Shown: positions 1 through 9,446, counted from the stretch's first letter. The stretch is DNA of 64,000 nt from Agromyces albus (GCF_030815405.1 NZ_JAUSWX010000001.1:4154001-4218000), one strand, 5' to 3'. Translations and numbers: made by a program. Notes: generated by a model from the sequence alone, not told the origin.

Positions 1-566
1 TCGTCATCGGTCCGGATGCCTCGAAGGCCGAGCTCGCCCAGCTGCGAACGCAGCTCCTCCGCGACCCGCGCGGCTGGATCGCACAACCCGTCGTGCAGCT
101 CTCGACGATCCCCACGCTCGTCGAAGACGGCATGCGGCCTCGTCACGCCGACCTCCGGCCCTTCGCCGTGAACGACGGCACCGACGTGTGGGTGCTGCCC
201 GGCGGCCTCACTCGAGTGGCCCTGCCCGAGGGGCAGCTCGTCGTGAACTCGAGCCAGGGCGGCGGCTCGAAGGACACGTGGGTGCTCGACGGCGACTCCG
301 CGAACGGGGCTGGTGCCGGGGCCGCGGGCACGATGCGCGCCGGACGCTCCACTGCGGGCATGGGCGCGCTCGTCGCCGACCAGGCCACGAAGGCGGTCGA
401 GACGAGCGCGATCGCCGTCGTGGCGGCCGCCGATGCGGGGTCCACCGGGGGCTCCACGCATGGGCTGCATCCACCCGAGGCCTCACCGCAAGACGAGGAG
501 GCGCCCGTGCGCCAGCAGCAGCAACAACAGCAGCAGGCCCGCGGGGCGGAGGCGTTCCCATGCTGA
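1..566 (+). CDS. Circularly permuted ATP-grasp family protein, C-terminal part (5' end outside window)
   Basis: The reading frame is open from the window edge (first full codon at base 3) to TGA at 564-566. The motif [15 protein letters not shown] (around bases 228-284) is the C-terminal signature of the permuted type-2 ATP-grasp family (DUF404/DUF407), which occurs with alpha-E and transglutaminase proteins. The biochemical role of these sets is unsettled; peptide-type ligation is inferred from the ATP-grasp fold. The last 90 residues are Ala/Gly-rich and end in a run of eight glutamines encoded by mixed CAG/CAA codons. It overlaps the next gene by 7 nt, so an operon with translational coupling is likely. 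Confidence 0.85.
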   Translation, partial: VIGPDASKAELAQLRTQLLRDPRGWIAQPVVQLSTIPTLVEDGMRPRHADLRPFAVNDGTDVWVLPGGLTRVALPEGQLVVNSSQGGGSKDTWVLDGDSANGAGAGAAGTMRAGRSTAGMGALVADQATKAVETSAIAVVAAADAGSTGGSTHGLHPPEASPQDEEAPVRQQQQQQQQARGAEAFPC

Positions 567-1489
567 GCCGCATCGCCGAGTCCCTCTTCTGGATCGGCCG
601 GTACATCGAACGCAGCGACGGCACCGCGCGCATCCTCGACGTGCACCTGCAGCTCCTGCTCGAAGACCCGTGGATCGACGAGGACACCGCCTGCCGGTCG
701 CTCCTGTCCGTGATGGGCAGCGAGGCGAACGAAGACGTGCCGCTCGGCCGCGACGACGTCATCGCCCTCCTCGCCGTCGACCGCACGCACCCGGCGTCGA
801 TTGCGCACTCCATCGCCGCCGCCCGCGAGAACGCGAGGCGCGCCCGCGAGATCGTCTCGACCGAGCTGTGGGAGGCGCTGAACCAGACGAATGCACGGAT
901 GCCGCGACGCGTCGCCGGCGACAAGACGCACGAGTTCTTCCGCTGGGTCCGAGACCGTTCCGCGCTCGCGATCGGCGTCGTCGACTCCGCGACGAGTCGC
1001 GACGAGGCGTGGCAGTTCTTCTCGCTCGGACGCGCCCTCGAGCGCGCCGACATGACCGCCCGCCTCCTCGCGACGCGCTCGCTCACCGAGGCGAGCGGCC
1101 CGAGCTGGACCACGATCCTGCGCAGCTGCGGCGGCTATGAGGCCTACCTCCGCAGCTATCGCGGGGTGCCGTCGACCCAGTCGGCCGCCGAGTTCCTGCT
1201 GCTCGACCGACTCTTCCCGCGGTCGATCATCTCGAGCGTCATCCGTGCCGAGGAATCGCTGCGCGAGATCGACCCGCGTGCCGGCCGTGTCGGCGTCACC
1301 GACCAGGGGCAGCGACTGCTCGGCCAGATCCGCTCCGAGCTCGAGTACCGTCCGATCGCCGAGATCCTCACCGACCTGACGGCGCACATGGAGCATATCC
1401 AATCGGTCACCTCGTCGGCGAGCGAGGCGATCCGGCAGCGCTACTTCCCGACGAGCGTCGCGCCGGTCTGGATCGGGGAGGTTTCATGA
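560..1489 (+). CDS. Alpha-E domain protein
   Basis: 309 residues from ATG 560 ([18 protein letters not shown]). This opening is the hallmark of the alpha-E family, an all-helical domain that almost always accompanies permuted ATP-grasp and transglutaminase-like proteins. A start here is supported by the family N-terminus and by the overlap with the preceding gene; longer in-frame starts would run inside that gene. The downstream gene begins inside its stop codon (ATGA, 1486-1489). No catalytic residues are known for the family; a scaffold or partner role in the three-protein set is inference. Confidence 0.9.
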   Translation: MLSRIAESLFWIGRYIERSDGTARILDVHLQLLLEDPWIDEDTACRSLLSVMGSEANEDVPLGRDDVIALLAVDRTHPASIAHSIAAARENARRAREIVSTELWEALNQTNARMPRRVAGDKTHEFFRWVRDRSALAIGVVDSATSRDEAWQFFSLGRALERADMTARLLATRSLTEASGPSWTTILRSCGGYEAYLRSYRGVPSTQSAAEFLLLDRLFPRSIISSVIRAEESLREIDPRAGRVGVTDQGQRLLGQIRSELEYRPIAEILTDLTAHMEHIQSVTSSASEAIRQRYFPTSVAPVWIGEVS

Positions 1490-2331
1490 GCCGCATCAGC
1501 ATCGTGCACCGCACGGGCTTCAGCTACGAGCAGCCCGCGACGGCGTCGTACAACGAGGCGCGCATGCTGCCGCACTCGGGCGGCGAGCAGTTCGTGCTGC
1601 AGGCCGGACTCGACATCCGGCCGGGCGCGACCCAGCACTCCTACCTCGACTACTGGGGCACGAGGGTCTCCACGTTCGAGGTGTTGACCCCGCACCGCGA
1701 GCTCGCCGTCACGGCGACGAGCCTCGTCGAGGTGCGCCCAGCCCCGCACCGTCGCGGCGAGCTCTCGTGGGAGGAGCTGGCAGAGGCCGCCAAGTCGACG
1801 CTCACCCTCGTCGAGGCATCCACTCCCTCGCCCGTCACGGCGCCGCCGCCCGACGTCGCCGCGCTCGCCGCGGAGATCGCGGCCGAGGGCGCACCGGTAG
1901 GCGAGACCGCACTCGAGGTGTGCCGCGCCGTCGGCGGAGCCATGGAGTACATGTTCGGGGTCACGGGCGTGCACTCGACCGCGAGTGAGGCGTGGGGCGA
2001 ACGCAAGGGAGTCTGCCAAGACATCGCGCACCTCGCGATCGGTGCCCTGCGCTCGATCGGCATCCCGGCGCGCTACGTCTCGGGATACCTGCATCCCGAC
2101 GCGGGCGCCGCGATCGGCGACACGGTCGTCGGCGAATCGCACGCGTGGGTCGAGTGGTTCGCGGGGGAATGGCACGGCTACGATCCGACGAACCTCGTCG
2201 AGGTCGGCGACCTCCACGTGCTCGTCGGTCGGGGCCGCGACTACAGCGATGTGCCGCCGTTGCGCGGCGTCTACGCGGGAGCGAGCACCTCCGAACTCTT
2301 CGTCACGGTCGAGATCACCCGCGTCGCCTGA
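1486..2331 (+). CDS. Transglutaminase-like cysteine peptidase family protein
   Basis: 281 residues. The N-terminal half is the beta-rich bacterial transglutaminase N-domain (YEQPATASYNEARMLP). The C-terminal half carries the papain-like core: Cys in KGVCQDIAHL (about residue 176), His in SHAWVEWF (about 218) and Asp in GYDPTN (about 233), so the triad is complete. It is the third gene of the ATP-grasp / alpha-E / transglutaminase set and overlaps the previous stop by 4 nt. It probably hydrolyses or forms an amide bond in a small-molecule or peptide product; the substrate is unknown. Confidence 0.92.
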   Translation: MSRISIVHRTGFSYEQPATASYNEARMLPHSGGEQFVLQAGLDIRPGATQHSYLDYWGTRVSTFEVLTPHRELAVTATSLVEVRPAPHRRGELSWEELAEAAKSTLTLVEASTPSPVTAPPPDVAALAAEIAAEGAPVGETALEVCRAVGGAMEYMFGVTGVHSTASEAWGERKGVCQDIAHLAIGALRSIGIPARYVSGYLHPDAGAAIGDTVVGESHAWVEWFAGEWHGYDPTNLVEVGDLHVLVGRGRDYSDVPPLRGVYAGASTSELFVTVEITRVA

Positions 2332-2354
2332 CCGCGCGATGCCACAATGGCCGC

Positions 2355-3203
2355 ATGCCGATCTTCACCGACGCGTACGGCGTGCACATCCACTACCGGT
2401 CGTGGCGGGTGCCCGAGGCGACCGCGGTCGTGCAGCTCGCGCACGGCATCGGTGAGCACATCGGCCGATACTCCGAGCTCATCGAGGCGCTGAACGAAGC
2501 GGGGTACTCGGTGTGGGCCGACGATCACCGCGGCCACGGGCAGACCGGCTTCGAGCAGCACGGCGGCGACCTCACCCGCATGGGGCGGCTCGGCCCGGGC
2601 GGCGTGCGCGCCGCGATCGATGCCATGCAGCAGTTCACCGGAATCATCCGCGAGACCGAGGGACCCGACGTGCCGCTCGTGCTTCTCGGGCACTCGTGGG
2701 GATCGTTCATGGCGCAGCATGTGCTCAATCGCATGCCGAACGCGTTCGACGGGGTCGTGCTGTCGGGCACCGCGCGGCTCATCCCGGGGTACGGGAACCT
2801 CGGCAACCTCAACAAGGGCTTCGAGCGACCCGGCGGCACCTCCGTCGAATGGCTGAGCAGCGATCCGGGCGTCGCGAAGGCGTTCCAGGCCGATCCGTAC
2901 ACGACGGATCGCACGATCCAGCAGCTCCTCGGCTGGGTCGACGTGTTCCGGCTCACGACCTGGCCGTCGCGGCGCATCCCCTCCGAGCTCCCGTTGCTCA
3001 TCATGGTCGGCTCGGACGACCCGGTCTCCTCCGAGCGGAACACCGTGCGCCTCCTCCGCGACTACGTGCGCCGGTGCGGCCTCGTCGACGCGCAGCTCAT
3101 CGTCTACGAGGGCGACCGGCACGAGATCTTCAATGAGCCGAATCGCGCCGAGGTACGGGCCGACCTGATCCGGTGGCTCGACGAGCGATTCGCGACCGAC
3201 TGA
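2355..3203 (+). CDS. Alpha/beta hydrolase, monoacylglycerol-lipase-like
   Basis: 282 residues from ATG 2355. The protein begins MPIFTDAYGVHIHYRSWRV, as lysophospholipase / serine aminopeptidase S33 proteins do. The HG-containing oxyanion segment (QLAHGIGEHIGRY) and the nucleophile elbow GHSWGS (about residue 114) are intact; the acid and His are probably in GSDDPVS and GDRHEIFNE near the C-terminus. The longer open frame upstream runs antisense to nothing but overlaps the transglutaminase gene and has no family similarity. A -10-like CACAAT at 2343-2348 lies 6 nt before ATG, suggesting a leaderless transcript. Confidence 0.9.
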   Translation: MPIFTDAYGVHIHYRSWRVPEATAVVQLAHGIGEHIGRYSELIEALNEAGYSVWADDHRGHGQTGFEQHGGDLTRMGRLGPGGVRAAIDAMQQFTGIIRETEGPDVPLVLLGHSWGSFMAQHVLNRMPNAFDGVVLSGTARLIPGYGNLGNLNKGFERPGGTSVEWLSSDPGVAKAFQADPYTTDRTIQQLLGWVDVFRLTTWPSRRIPSELPLLIMVGSDDPVSSERNTVRLLRDYVRRCGLVDAQLIVYEGDRHEIFNEPNRAEVRADLIRWLDERFATD

Positions 3204-3404
3204 ACGGTCGTCCGCGAACCCTTGACACGCCTGAGTCGCGTGGAGCAAGGCTCTGGACGAACCCCGACAGCACGACTATCGCGGCCGCGGGCGCCCTCGA
3301 GGGGCAGCACGCGCGGACGCGTCGAGGTCGCGGTGCCGTCGTTCGGCTGACCGAGGCGCGAGGACGTCGGATGCCGCGGGCCGGCGCCGCGAATGGGGTT
3401 CCGA

Positions 3405-4112
3405 TTACCACCGCACGGCGCCCTGCGCGGAGAGGAATGCGCCTGTAGGTCCGTCAGAGCCGATTTGTGCCATGCGCACGATAATCGAGGCGCCCTCCTC
3501 GACACTCTGCGTACCCGTGCGGCCATTGAGGTCCGTGTTCGTGTAGCCCGGATCGACGGCATTGATTCGCATATCTGGGAACGCCTTCGCATACTGAATT
3601 GTGATCGCATTCAGTGTGGTCTTTGAGGCCGGGTAGGCGACCCCCGGATAGAAGTAGGTGGGCTGGTCGGGTTCGCTGAGGTCGCTCAGCGAGCCGAGGC
3701 CGCTGCTGACGTTCACGATCACTGGCTCGCGAGAGCGCTGCAGCAGCGGCAGAAACGCGTGCAGCATCCGGACGACCCCGAACACATTCGTCTCGAAGAT
3801 TCGCTCCATGCTTGCCGCGGTCTCGTCGCCCGCACCGGGTACGCCGTTCTCGGCGGTGCGTTCCTCGAGGCCTGCGTTGTTGATGAGTACGTCGAGCCCA
3901 CCCTTCGCCGCGATGGTGGCGGCCGCGGCGTCGACTGACGAGTCATCGGTCACATCCAGCAGAACAAGACGCGCGCCGAGCGCGTCGGCTGCGATGCGAC
4001 CGCGTTCAGCATGACGCGCGCCGATGTAGACGGTGTGGCCGGCTTCGAGCAATCGGCGGGCGGTCTCGAAGCCCAAGCCCTTGTTCGCCCCTGTGATGAG
4101 CACTGTCTTCAT
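3405..4112 (-). CDS. Short-chain dehydrogenase/reductase
   Basis: 235 residues. The N-terminal TGANKGLG is the Rossmann dinucleotide-binding glycine motif, NNAG (about residue 78) stabilises the fold, and the catalytic pair is YPASK. The length is normal for a classical SDR. The C-terminus holds VDPGYTNTDLNG, typical of SDRs acting on unidentified carbonyls. It converges with the hydrolase upstream, and its codon use is less extreme than that of the flanking housekeeping genes. It is the first gene of a block (3.4-8.5 kb) that looks transferred. Confidence 0.92.
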   Translation of the reverse strand: MKTVLITGANKGLGFETARRLLEAGHTVYIGARHAERGRIAADALGARLVLLDVTDDSSVDAAAATIAAKGGLDVLINNAGLEERTAENGVPGAGDETAASMERIFETNVFGVVRMLHAFLPLLQRSREPVIVNVSSGLGSLSDLSEPDQPTYFYPGVAYPASKTTLNAITIQYAKAFPDMRINAVDPGYTNTDLNGRTGTQSVEEGASIIVRMAQIGSDGPTGAFLSAQGAVRW

Positions 4113-4197
4113 GTCTGCGATCGTCGCTTAACCGCCGACGACCTGGCGCCGGGCATTTGACTCGATTTGTCGGACAGAGTGCGCGCTTGGGATCGCC

Positions 4198-4521
4198 TCA
4201 GCTGATGATCAGGTGAGCAATCAAGTTCTCCTGCAGGCTGACGCGCATGGTGCCGGTGCCGCTGAACCGTCGGCTGGTCGCGGAGAGGGTGACGTCATAA
4301 CTCTCGCCACCGACGGCAGTGATCGACACGAGGTCGAAGTGCATGCCGACGCCGATGTTGTCCGTTTCGTTCCAGCGCGCGATGTTCTCTCGGCCGCTGA
4401 ACGTCCTTCCGCCATCGATGACGGTGGCGTCGGAGGTGAACGCGTGCAGGAACGCTGCATCGTCGGCGCGGTTGGTTGCCGCGATGAGGTTCTCGATGGT
4501 TTGGGGGATCTCGCTCTTGAT
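4198..4521 (-). CDS. NTF2-like (SnoaL-type) protein with apparent ATC start
   Basis: The frame encodes about 107 residues (KSEIPQTIENLIAATNRADD..., then ATVIDGGRTFSGRENIARWN), which fits the NTF2/SnoaL fold of small ligand-binding or isomerase-like proteins. In-frame stops lie just upstream and no ATG, GTG or TTG occurs before the domain. A good Shine-Dalgarno AGGAG (about 4528-4532, minus strand) sits 6 nt ahead of ATC AAG at 4521-4519, exactly where an ATG would be expected. Either ATC is used as a rare start, the start codon has mutated, or there is a base error. Confidence 0.6.
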   Translation of the reverse strand: MKSEIPQTIENLIAATNRADDAAFLHAFTSDATVIDGGRTFSGRENIARWNETDNIGVGMHFDLVSITAVGGESYDVTLSATSRRFSGTGTMRVSLQENLIAHLIIS

Positions 4522-4744
4522 GTGCGTCTCCTGACGAGGGGATTATCAGACGATGACGGTTGCGAGTCGTCAAGTATTGGCATCCTCAGACCATCAAAGG
4601 ACGGCGGGTCTCCGCCTCAGGTGAACGACTCGATTCGCGGCTCGCGAGTGATCCGAGTCATATGTCCGGTGCACACCACCGAGCGGTGGTGATGGTCTGG
4701 TCTCGGGCGTCGCGAGCCCCGCTGACAGCCCGGGAGGAGACCGG

Positions 4745-5434
4745 ATGTCCGGGGTGCGAGCGCGGTCCGCTGAGCGCGAGGTTCCGTTGAACGAGTCGCG
4801 TCGCGTCGAGATGTTCAGCGACGGCGTGTTCGCCATCGCGATCACACTCTTGGTGCTTGATCTGCCCGTGCCAGCATCCGGGTCGTTACTGGAGGCGCTC
4901 CTCAACGACTGGCCGTCCTTCGTCGCCTATCTTGCGGCGTTCCTGACGATCGCCGGGATATGGGTGCATCACCACACCGTCTACGCACGAGTCAGGCGAG
5001 TCGAGCCCGTCATCGTGTTGTACAACCTGCTGCTACTACTTGGAGTTTCACTCCTGCCGTGGCCGGCCTCGCTGATCTCGGTATCGATCCGGGATGAGGA
5101 CCAGACGGGTGGGGTGGTCGCGTGTGCAGCCTTCGCGTTGGTCGCCCTCATCGTGATGGTCGCGTGGTCCGCGATGACTCGGGCATTTGCACGTCGCGCT
5201 CACCTGCTCAGGCGACCTGGCGACGTGGCATGGATGCGACGAAGCGCTACCGAGGCGACGCTTTCCGGAGTTCCCGTCCTGATCGCACTCGGCCTCGCCT
5301 TCGTCAATCCCGTCATCTCGCTCGGGCTATATGTCGCTATCCCGGTGTACTTCCTCTACTCGACTTCTCGTTCCCATCCGCGCGAGGCGAAAGAGCATGC
5401 CCCGAAATCCCTCACGATCCCACCCCCGCGATGA
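4745..5434 (+). CDS. TMEM175-family membrane protein (DUF1211), putative potassium channel
   Basis: 229 residues with about six hydrophobic segments. The first helix carries the family signature FSDGVFAIAITLLVLDL (from about residue 23). This FSD motif lines the pore of TMEM175 potassium channels, and bacterial members have one six-helix repeat and work as tetramers. Start ATG 4745 follows GGGAGGAG at good spacing. Conductance of K+ by this copy is inferred from the family. It is followed directly by a hydrolase remnant. Confidence 0.85.
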   Translation: MSGVRARSAEREVPLNESRRVEMFSDGVFAIAITLLVLDLPVPASGSLLEALLNDWPSFVAYLAAFLTIAGIWVHHHTVYARVRRVEPVIVLYNLLLLLGVSLLPWPASLISVSIRDEDQTGGVVACAAFALVALIVMVAWSAMTRAFARRAHLLRRPGDVAWMRRSATEATLSGVPVLIALGLAFVNPVISLGLYVAIPVYFLYSTSRSHPREAKEHAPKSLTIPPPR

Positions 5435-5448
5435 AAGGAGCCGCTGTG

Positions 5449-5656
5449 GCTACCTCGATCGGCGGGAACGGTCATATCCGAGGCCGGTACCGATGACAGC
5501 GTAAGCGCGCTGGTGTACATCGCCGCACGAGCACCCGATGCGAACGAAGACTACGGGGCCCTCGCCGCGCGGTATCCCACTTCACCTGCGACCTCGGGAC
5601 TGGTCCGGACGAGATTGCGAGCCTCATTCTCACGGCCGCTGGTCGGTGACGAGTAG
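5449..5656 (+). pseudogene. Remnant of an alpha/beta hydrolase
   Basis: From 5471 the frame reads VISEAGTDDSVSALVYIAAR then APDANEDYGALAARYP, typical of the segment that follows the nucleophile elbow in an EstA-like alpha/beta hydrolase family. Just upstream the DNA around 5456-5475 still resembles HSYGGTVISEAG but is out of frame by one base (TCGATCGGCGGGAACGGTC). Neither the N-terminal half nor the C-terminal catalytic His is present, and the frame ends at TAG 5654-5656. It is a decayed, non-functional fragment. Confidence 0.6.
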
Positions 5657-5707
5657 AACGCCTCGGCGACCGGCGTCGAACGCCGCTTCGAGACCGGTGG
5701 TGCGGCC

Positions 5708-8512
5708 TCACTGGTGCGGTGGACGGTTCGCGTTGGGGGAACGATCGTTCAGCGCGTCGCGCAGGGCGGCACGGGTCGTGACGCCGAGCTTGGGAAACGC
5801 GTTGTAGAGATGCCCGCTGACTGTGCGCGGCGAGAGGAAGAGCCGTCGAGCGATCTCTTTGTTGGTGAGGCCCTTCGCGGCCAACTCGGCGGTCGCGAGC
5901 TCCTGAGGCGTTAGATCAAGTGCGGAAGGCTGCAGGTACGTCCCGGAACGGAAGCGGGGATCACCGGTTGCCCTCAGTTCCTCACTCGCCCGCATCGCCC
6001 AGGGTCGCGCACCGAGTTGCTCGAATCCGTGGAGTGCTACGTCGAGCATCTCTCGGGCGTGGACTGGGTGACCGGATCGACGAAGCCGCTCCCCATAGGC
6101 GAGCTGCACTCTGGCGAGGTCGAAGGGCCACGTGGCCGCCCCCGGGGTGCTAACCGCGAGTTCGAACGCGTCGGCCCAATGCTCTTCATCGGCGACGAGC
6201 GCATCCGCGCCCGCAGTGAGCAGTGCCATGCGACCGGACACGTTCGGCAACCCGACGGCGAGCATCGCGGCGGCGTGGGTGCGGGCCTCGTCCTGCCTTC
6301 CGGTTCGCAGTGCCGCTTCGACGAGATCGAACGCAACCCACATCGCGACCGGGACGAAGTGTGCGAACTCTCCAGGTGCGCTCACGTCGCATGCCAGCCG
6401 GTAGGCCTCTTCCCAATCGTCGTCGGCGATCGCCGCCAGCACCGACGGTTGAGATGCGAACCGCGCTGCGCCGAAGCTGCCTCGTGGCGTGCAGAGCTGC
6501 TCGATCTCCGCGACCGATTCTCGCGCCGCCGATGTGTCGCCGCGACTTGCCGCGATGACCGCCTGGATGTAGGCGAAGAACCAGCTGCCGGCCGCCGAGA
6601 AGCGTTCGTCGCAGATGGCCTTGCCCTCTGCGGCGAGGGCGAGCGCGTCATCCCAGCGTCCGTGCACCACGTCGTCGATCGACAGGTGCGCGAGCGATTT
6701 CGCGTGTGGGAGCCCTGCGCCTCCACGCCGTCCTTCGTCGACGAATCGCTCGTTGTGCACTCGATAGGGTTCGAGCGCATCCAAGTACAACGCTGCCGTC
6801 GCAAGTGTGGTGAGGATCGCAGGGTCGGCGCAGATATCCCGATCGCTGGCAAGCGCGATGAGATCGGCCCGGACCTCGGGGCCGCATCGTGCGGGGTCGG
6901 CGATCGCGCTGCTCTGAGTACGGAGCACGTGTGGAATGTCGGGAGTGAGGCGGCCCAGCGCCGCGAAATAGGCGCGCCAGCATGATTCGTCTCCGGCATA
7001 CGAGCAAAGGAAGAGCCAGGTTCGAAGAGTGTCGACGAGCTCGCGGTCATCCGCCCGCCAGCCATGTCGGCCGGCGTTGACGGCCGCTTCGATCGATTCG
7101 AGCGACGTGCGATGATCACCGGCGCCGTTCACCGACACTTGCGCGCGGGCGGCCGCGGCGTAGAGCGAACCCGGCCCGGCGCCGAGTCCGCTGGCGCCGT
7201 CGAGCAGTTCCGAGGCGTCAGTGCGCTCACCGATGACGTCGGCGCCGAAGTACGCGGCCTCTGCGAGGCGCCGTGAGCGCTCTCCCTCGTGCGGGCTCAG
7301 GTCAGCGGCGCGGATCAAGGTCGCGGTGGCGCCACCCGCATCACCACGCGCGAACGACCGACGCGCGACCTGCTCGAGCAACTGCGCCACGGCCTCATCG
7401 GGGCCAAGAGCAGCCTGTGCCAGATGCCATGCGCGACGGTCCGGATCGTTGCCCAGTCGCTCGGCGAGGGAGAGGTGGACGCGTCGGCGGTCGGTGGTCG
7501 AGGCGGCGGACACGAGCGCCGAGCGCATCAGTGGGTGGGTGAATTGGATGGATCCGCCGCTTGCGTCGATGGTGATCGCGCCGACGTTCTCGGCGGGCGC
7601 GAGGTCTTCGACGGGCAATCCGACGGCGATGAGGTCGCGGAGCGACGAGCGTCCGTCGAGCGCGAGGAGGAGGAGGGCCCGACGGGCTGCCACGGGAAGG
7701 CGTGCGACGCGGGAGCCGAAGAGCGACTCGACTCGCCGTGGAAGCGGGAGTGTCTCGATGTGCCGATCCATCGACATTTCGGGCCGTTGCTCGAATGCCG
7801 CCCCCCACTCCGTGAGCGCGAGCGGATAGCCTGCCGCAATCTCGACGAGTGTTCGTCGCGCCGTTGTCGAGAGACTCGGAAACCGCTCCAAGAGGAGCCG
7901 CTGCGAGTCCTCCGACGAGAGTGGCAGCACAACGACGCCGGGCACATCATCCGCATTGAAGAACGATCGCTCGCCGAGACGGACGGTGCCGGTGATGGCG
8001 ATGGGGCGCCCGTCGACGCGACGCGCCAGGAATCGGACGACGGCCGCGGTCGAGGCGTCGACCCACTGGAGATCGTCGATCGCGATCAGGACCGGCGCAT
8101 CCTCGGCCACGAGTTCGAAGAGGGTCAGCACACCCGTGTAGACCGCGAGCGGCCGTGTCGCGGGCTCACTTCCCATCGCCAACGCCGCCCTCAGCGCCGA
8201 AGCTGCTGGAAGCGGCAGCTCATCGACTCGGTGCAGGACGGATCGGATGAGTTGATGCAGGACGCCGAAACTCAGCTCGGCCTCGTACTGTACCCCTGAC
8301 GCTCGCAGCACCTTCGCGCCCCGGGCCGTTCCCAGAACCTCGGCTTCTCGCAAGAGGTGCGTCTTCCCGACACCGGCCTCACCATTCAGCGTCAGGGCAC
8401 CGCCCCGAGCCAGCGCGTGGTCGAGGAAGGTCTCGAGCGCCGCGCGCTCCTGCTCTCGCCCGACCAGTCGTCGCTCGACCGGAGTCGAGGACGCTCCGAG
8501 CACGTCGCCCAT
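5708..8512 (-). CDS. Large ATP-binding LuxR-family transcriptional regulator (LAL type)
   Basis: 934 residues. An N-terminal AAA/NACHT-like ATPase with Walker A GEAGVGKTHL (about residue 40) and Walker B-like LIAIDDLQW is followed by a long helical TPR-like region of about 500 residues. The protein ends in a LuxR helix-turn-helix (LTPQELATAELAAKGLTNKE..., about residues 870-930). Start ATG 8512 is preceded by AAGGAG at 7 nt; an upstream in-frame ATG at 8602 lacks a site. LAL regulators sense inducers through the ATPase/TPR part, but no target is evident here. It contains no GGATGCC motif, unlike its surroundings, which supports foreign origin. Confidence 0.92.
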   Translation of the reverse strand: MGDVLGASSTPVERRLVGREQERAALETFLDHALARGGALTLNGEAGVGKTHLLREAEVLGTARGAKVLRASGVQYEAELSFGVLHQLIRSVLHRVDELPLPAASALRAALAMGSEPATRPLAVYTGVLTLFELVAEDAPVLIAIDDLQWVDASTAAVVRFLARRVDGRPIAITGTVRLGERSFFNADDVPGVVVLPLSSEDSQRLLLERFPSLSTTARRTLVEIAAGYPLALTEWGAAFEQRPEMSMDRHIETLPLPRRVESLFGSRVARLPVAARRALLLLALDGRSSLRDLIAVGLPVEDLAPAENVGAITIDASGGSIQFTHPLMRSALVSAASTTDRRRVHLSLAERLGNDPDRRAWHLAQAALGPDEAVAQLLEQVARRSFARGDAGGATATLIRAADLSPHEGERSRRLAEAAYFGADVIGERTDASELLDGASGLGAGPGSLYAAAARAQVSVNGAGDHRTSLESIEAAVNAGRHGWRADDRELVDTLRTWLFLCSYAGDESCWRAYFAALGRLTPDIPHVLRTQSSAIADPARCGPEVRADLIALASDRDICADPAILTTLATAALYLDALEPYRVHNERFVDEGRRGGAGLPHAKSLAHLSIDDVVHGRWDDALALAAEGKAICDERFSAAGSWFFAYIQAVIAASRGDTSAARESVAEIEQLCTPRGSFGAARFASQPSVLAAIADDDWEEAYRLACDVSAPGEFAHFVPVAMWVAFDLVEAALRTGRQDEARTHAAAMLAVGLPNVSGRMALLTAGADALVADEEHWADAFELAVSTPGAATWPFDLARVQLAYGERLRRSGHPVHAREMLDVALHGFEQLGARPWAMRASEELRATGDPRFRSGTYLQPSALDLTPQELATAELAAKGLTNKEIARRLFLSPRTVSGHLYNAFPKLGVTTRAALRDALNDRSPNANRPPHQ

Positions 8513-8737
8513 CTTCGACTCCTTCGCTCGGGTCTCGCCTGAGGAAGGCGAGCGCAGGTGTGGCGAAGGGATCGCCCGTCGCGACCGCACCCGGTCGCAC
8601 ACATCGTACGACCGTCAACCACTCGCCTCAACGGCTGCAACCCCGACGGGCAGCGCAGCGGTGTGATGCCCTGGGCGCTGCGCGGGAACGTGGCCAGCAT
8701 GTCCTCCGAGATGTTGAGGTGCGCCGACACTCGGAGC

Positions 8738-9376
8738 TCAGGGCCGAGCGGGCACCGGCGGCACGTTGAGCCCGAGCAGTCGCGCACGTGCCGGCGCAGC
8801 CGATTCACCCGGCCAGGGGAACTCGACCGGCATGAGCGCGCAGTTGTCGACCACCGGGAACACGTCGCGATACGCATCGGGGTCGAGCCCGATGAGCTCG
8901 CACAGCAGCAGCCGCATGAGCGTCGCGTGCATCACCACCAGCACGTGCCCGTCGGGGAACTCCTCCGAGAGCTCCATCAGTGCGGGCATCGCACGGGCGA
9001 TGCCATCGACGCCGGGCTCGCCGCCGGGCAGCGGATGCCACGCCGGCCGTCGCTCGAAGTCCGACCACTCGTCGGGGTAGGTCGTTGCCAGCTCGCCGGG
9101 CGACATGCCCTCGCCGGCGCCGAAGTCGATCTCGACGAGCCTCGCGTCGATGCGGAGCTGGAGCCCGGTCGCCTGCGCGGCGGGCTCCGCGCTCAGCCTC
9201 GCCCGGCTGAGGGGTGACGCCACGATGCCCGCGAGCTGCGCCGTCGCGGCCCAGTCGCGCAGTGCAGCGGCCTGCTCGCGTCCGCGCGCCGTGAGCGCCA
9301 CGTCGGATGAGCCGGCATACCGGTGCTCGGCATGCCATTCGGTCTCGCCGTGGCGAACAAGGTAGAGCGTCGTCAT
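8738..9376 (-). CDS. Histidine phosphatase (phosphoglycerate-mutase-like) family protein
   Basis: 212 residues from ATG 9376, preceded by GAGGAGGGG. The RHG motif LVRHGETEWH near the N-terminus carries the phosphoaccepting His. The second-half signature VMHATLMRLLL carries the second catalytic His. The family includes cofactor-dependent phosphoglycerate mutases and broad phosphatases; the short length and lack of mutase-specific residues favour a phosphatase. Substrate unknown. Confidence 0.9.
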   Translation of the reverse strand: MTTLYLVRHGETEWHAEHRYAGSSDVALTARGREQAAALRDWAATAQLAGIVASPLSRARLSAEPAAQATGLQLRIDARLVEIDFGAGEGMSPGELATTYPDEWSDFERRPAWHPLPGGEPGVDGIARAMPALMELSEEFPDGHVLVVMHATLMRLLLCELIGLDPDAYRDVFPVVDNCALMPVEFPWPGESAAPARARLLGLNVPPVPARP

Positions 9377-9446
9377 CCGTGGTCCCCTCCTCATGGGATC
9401 GTAGGCGCACCCGCGGCATCCGCGCTCGCATGTCCTCTCGCATCCG

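Noticed and set aside
490..535. CAG/CAA run as a possible CRISPR or microsatellite locus
   Set aside because: It is a single in-frame polyglutamine stretch. There are no spaced direct repeats anywhere in the window.
143..1402. Long minus-strand frame opposite the alpha-E gene
   Set aside because: It is an antisense frame opened by high GC. Composition is Arg/Ala/Asp-rich without any family motif, and the plus strand is clearly coding.
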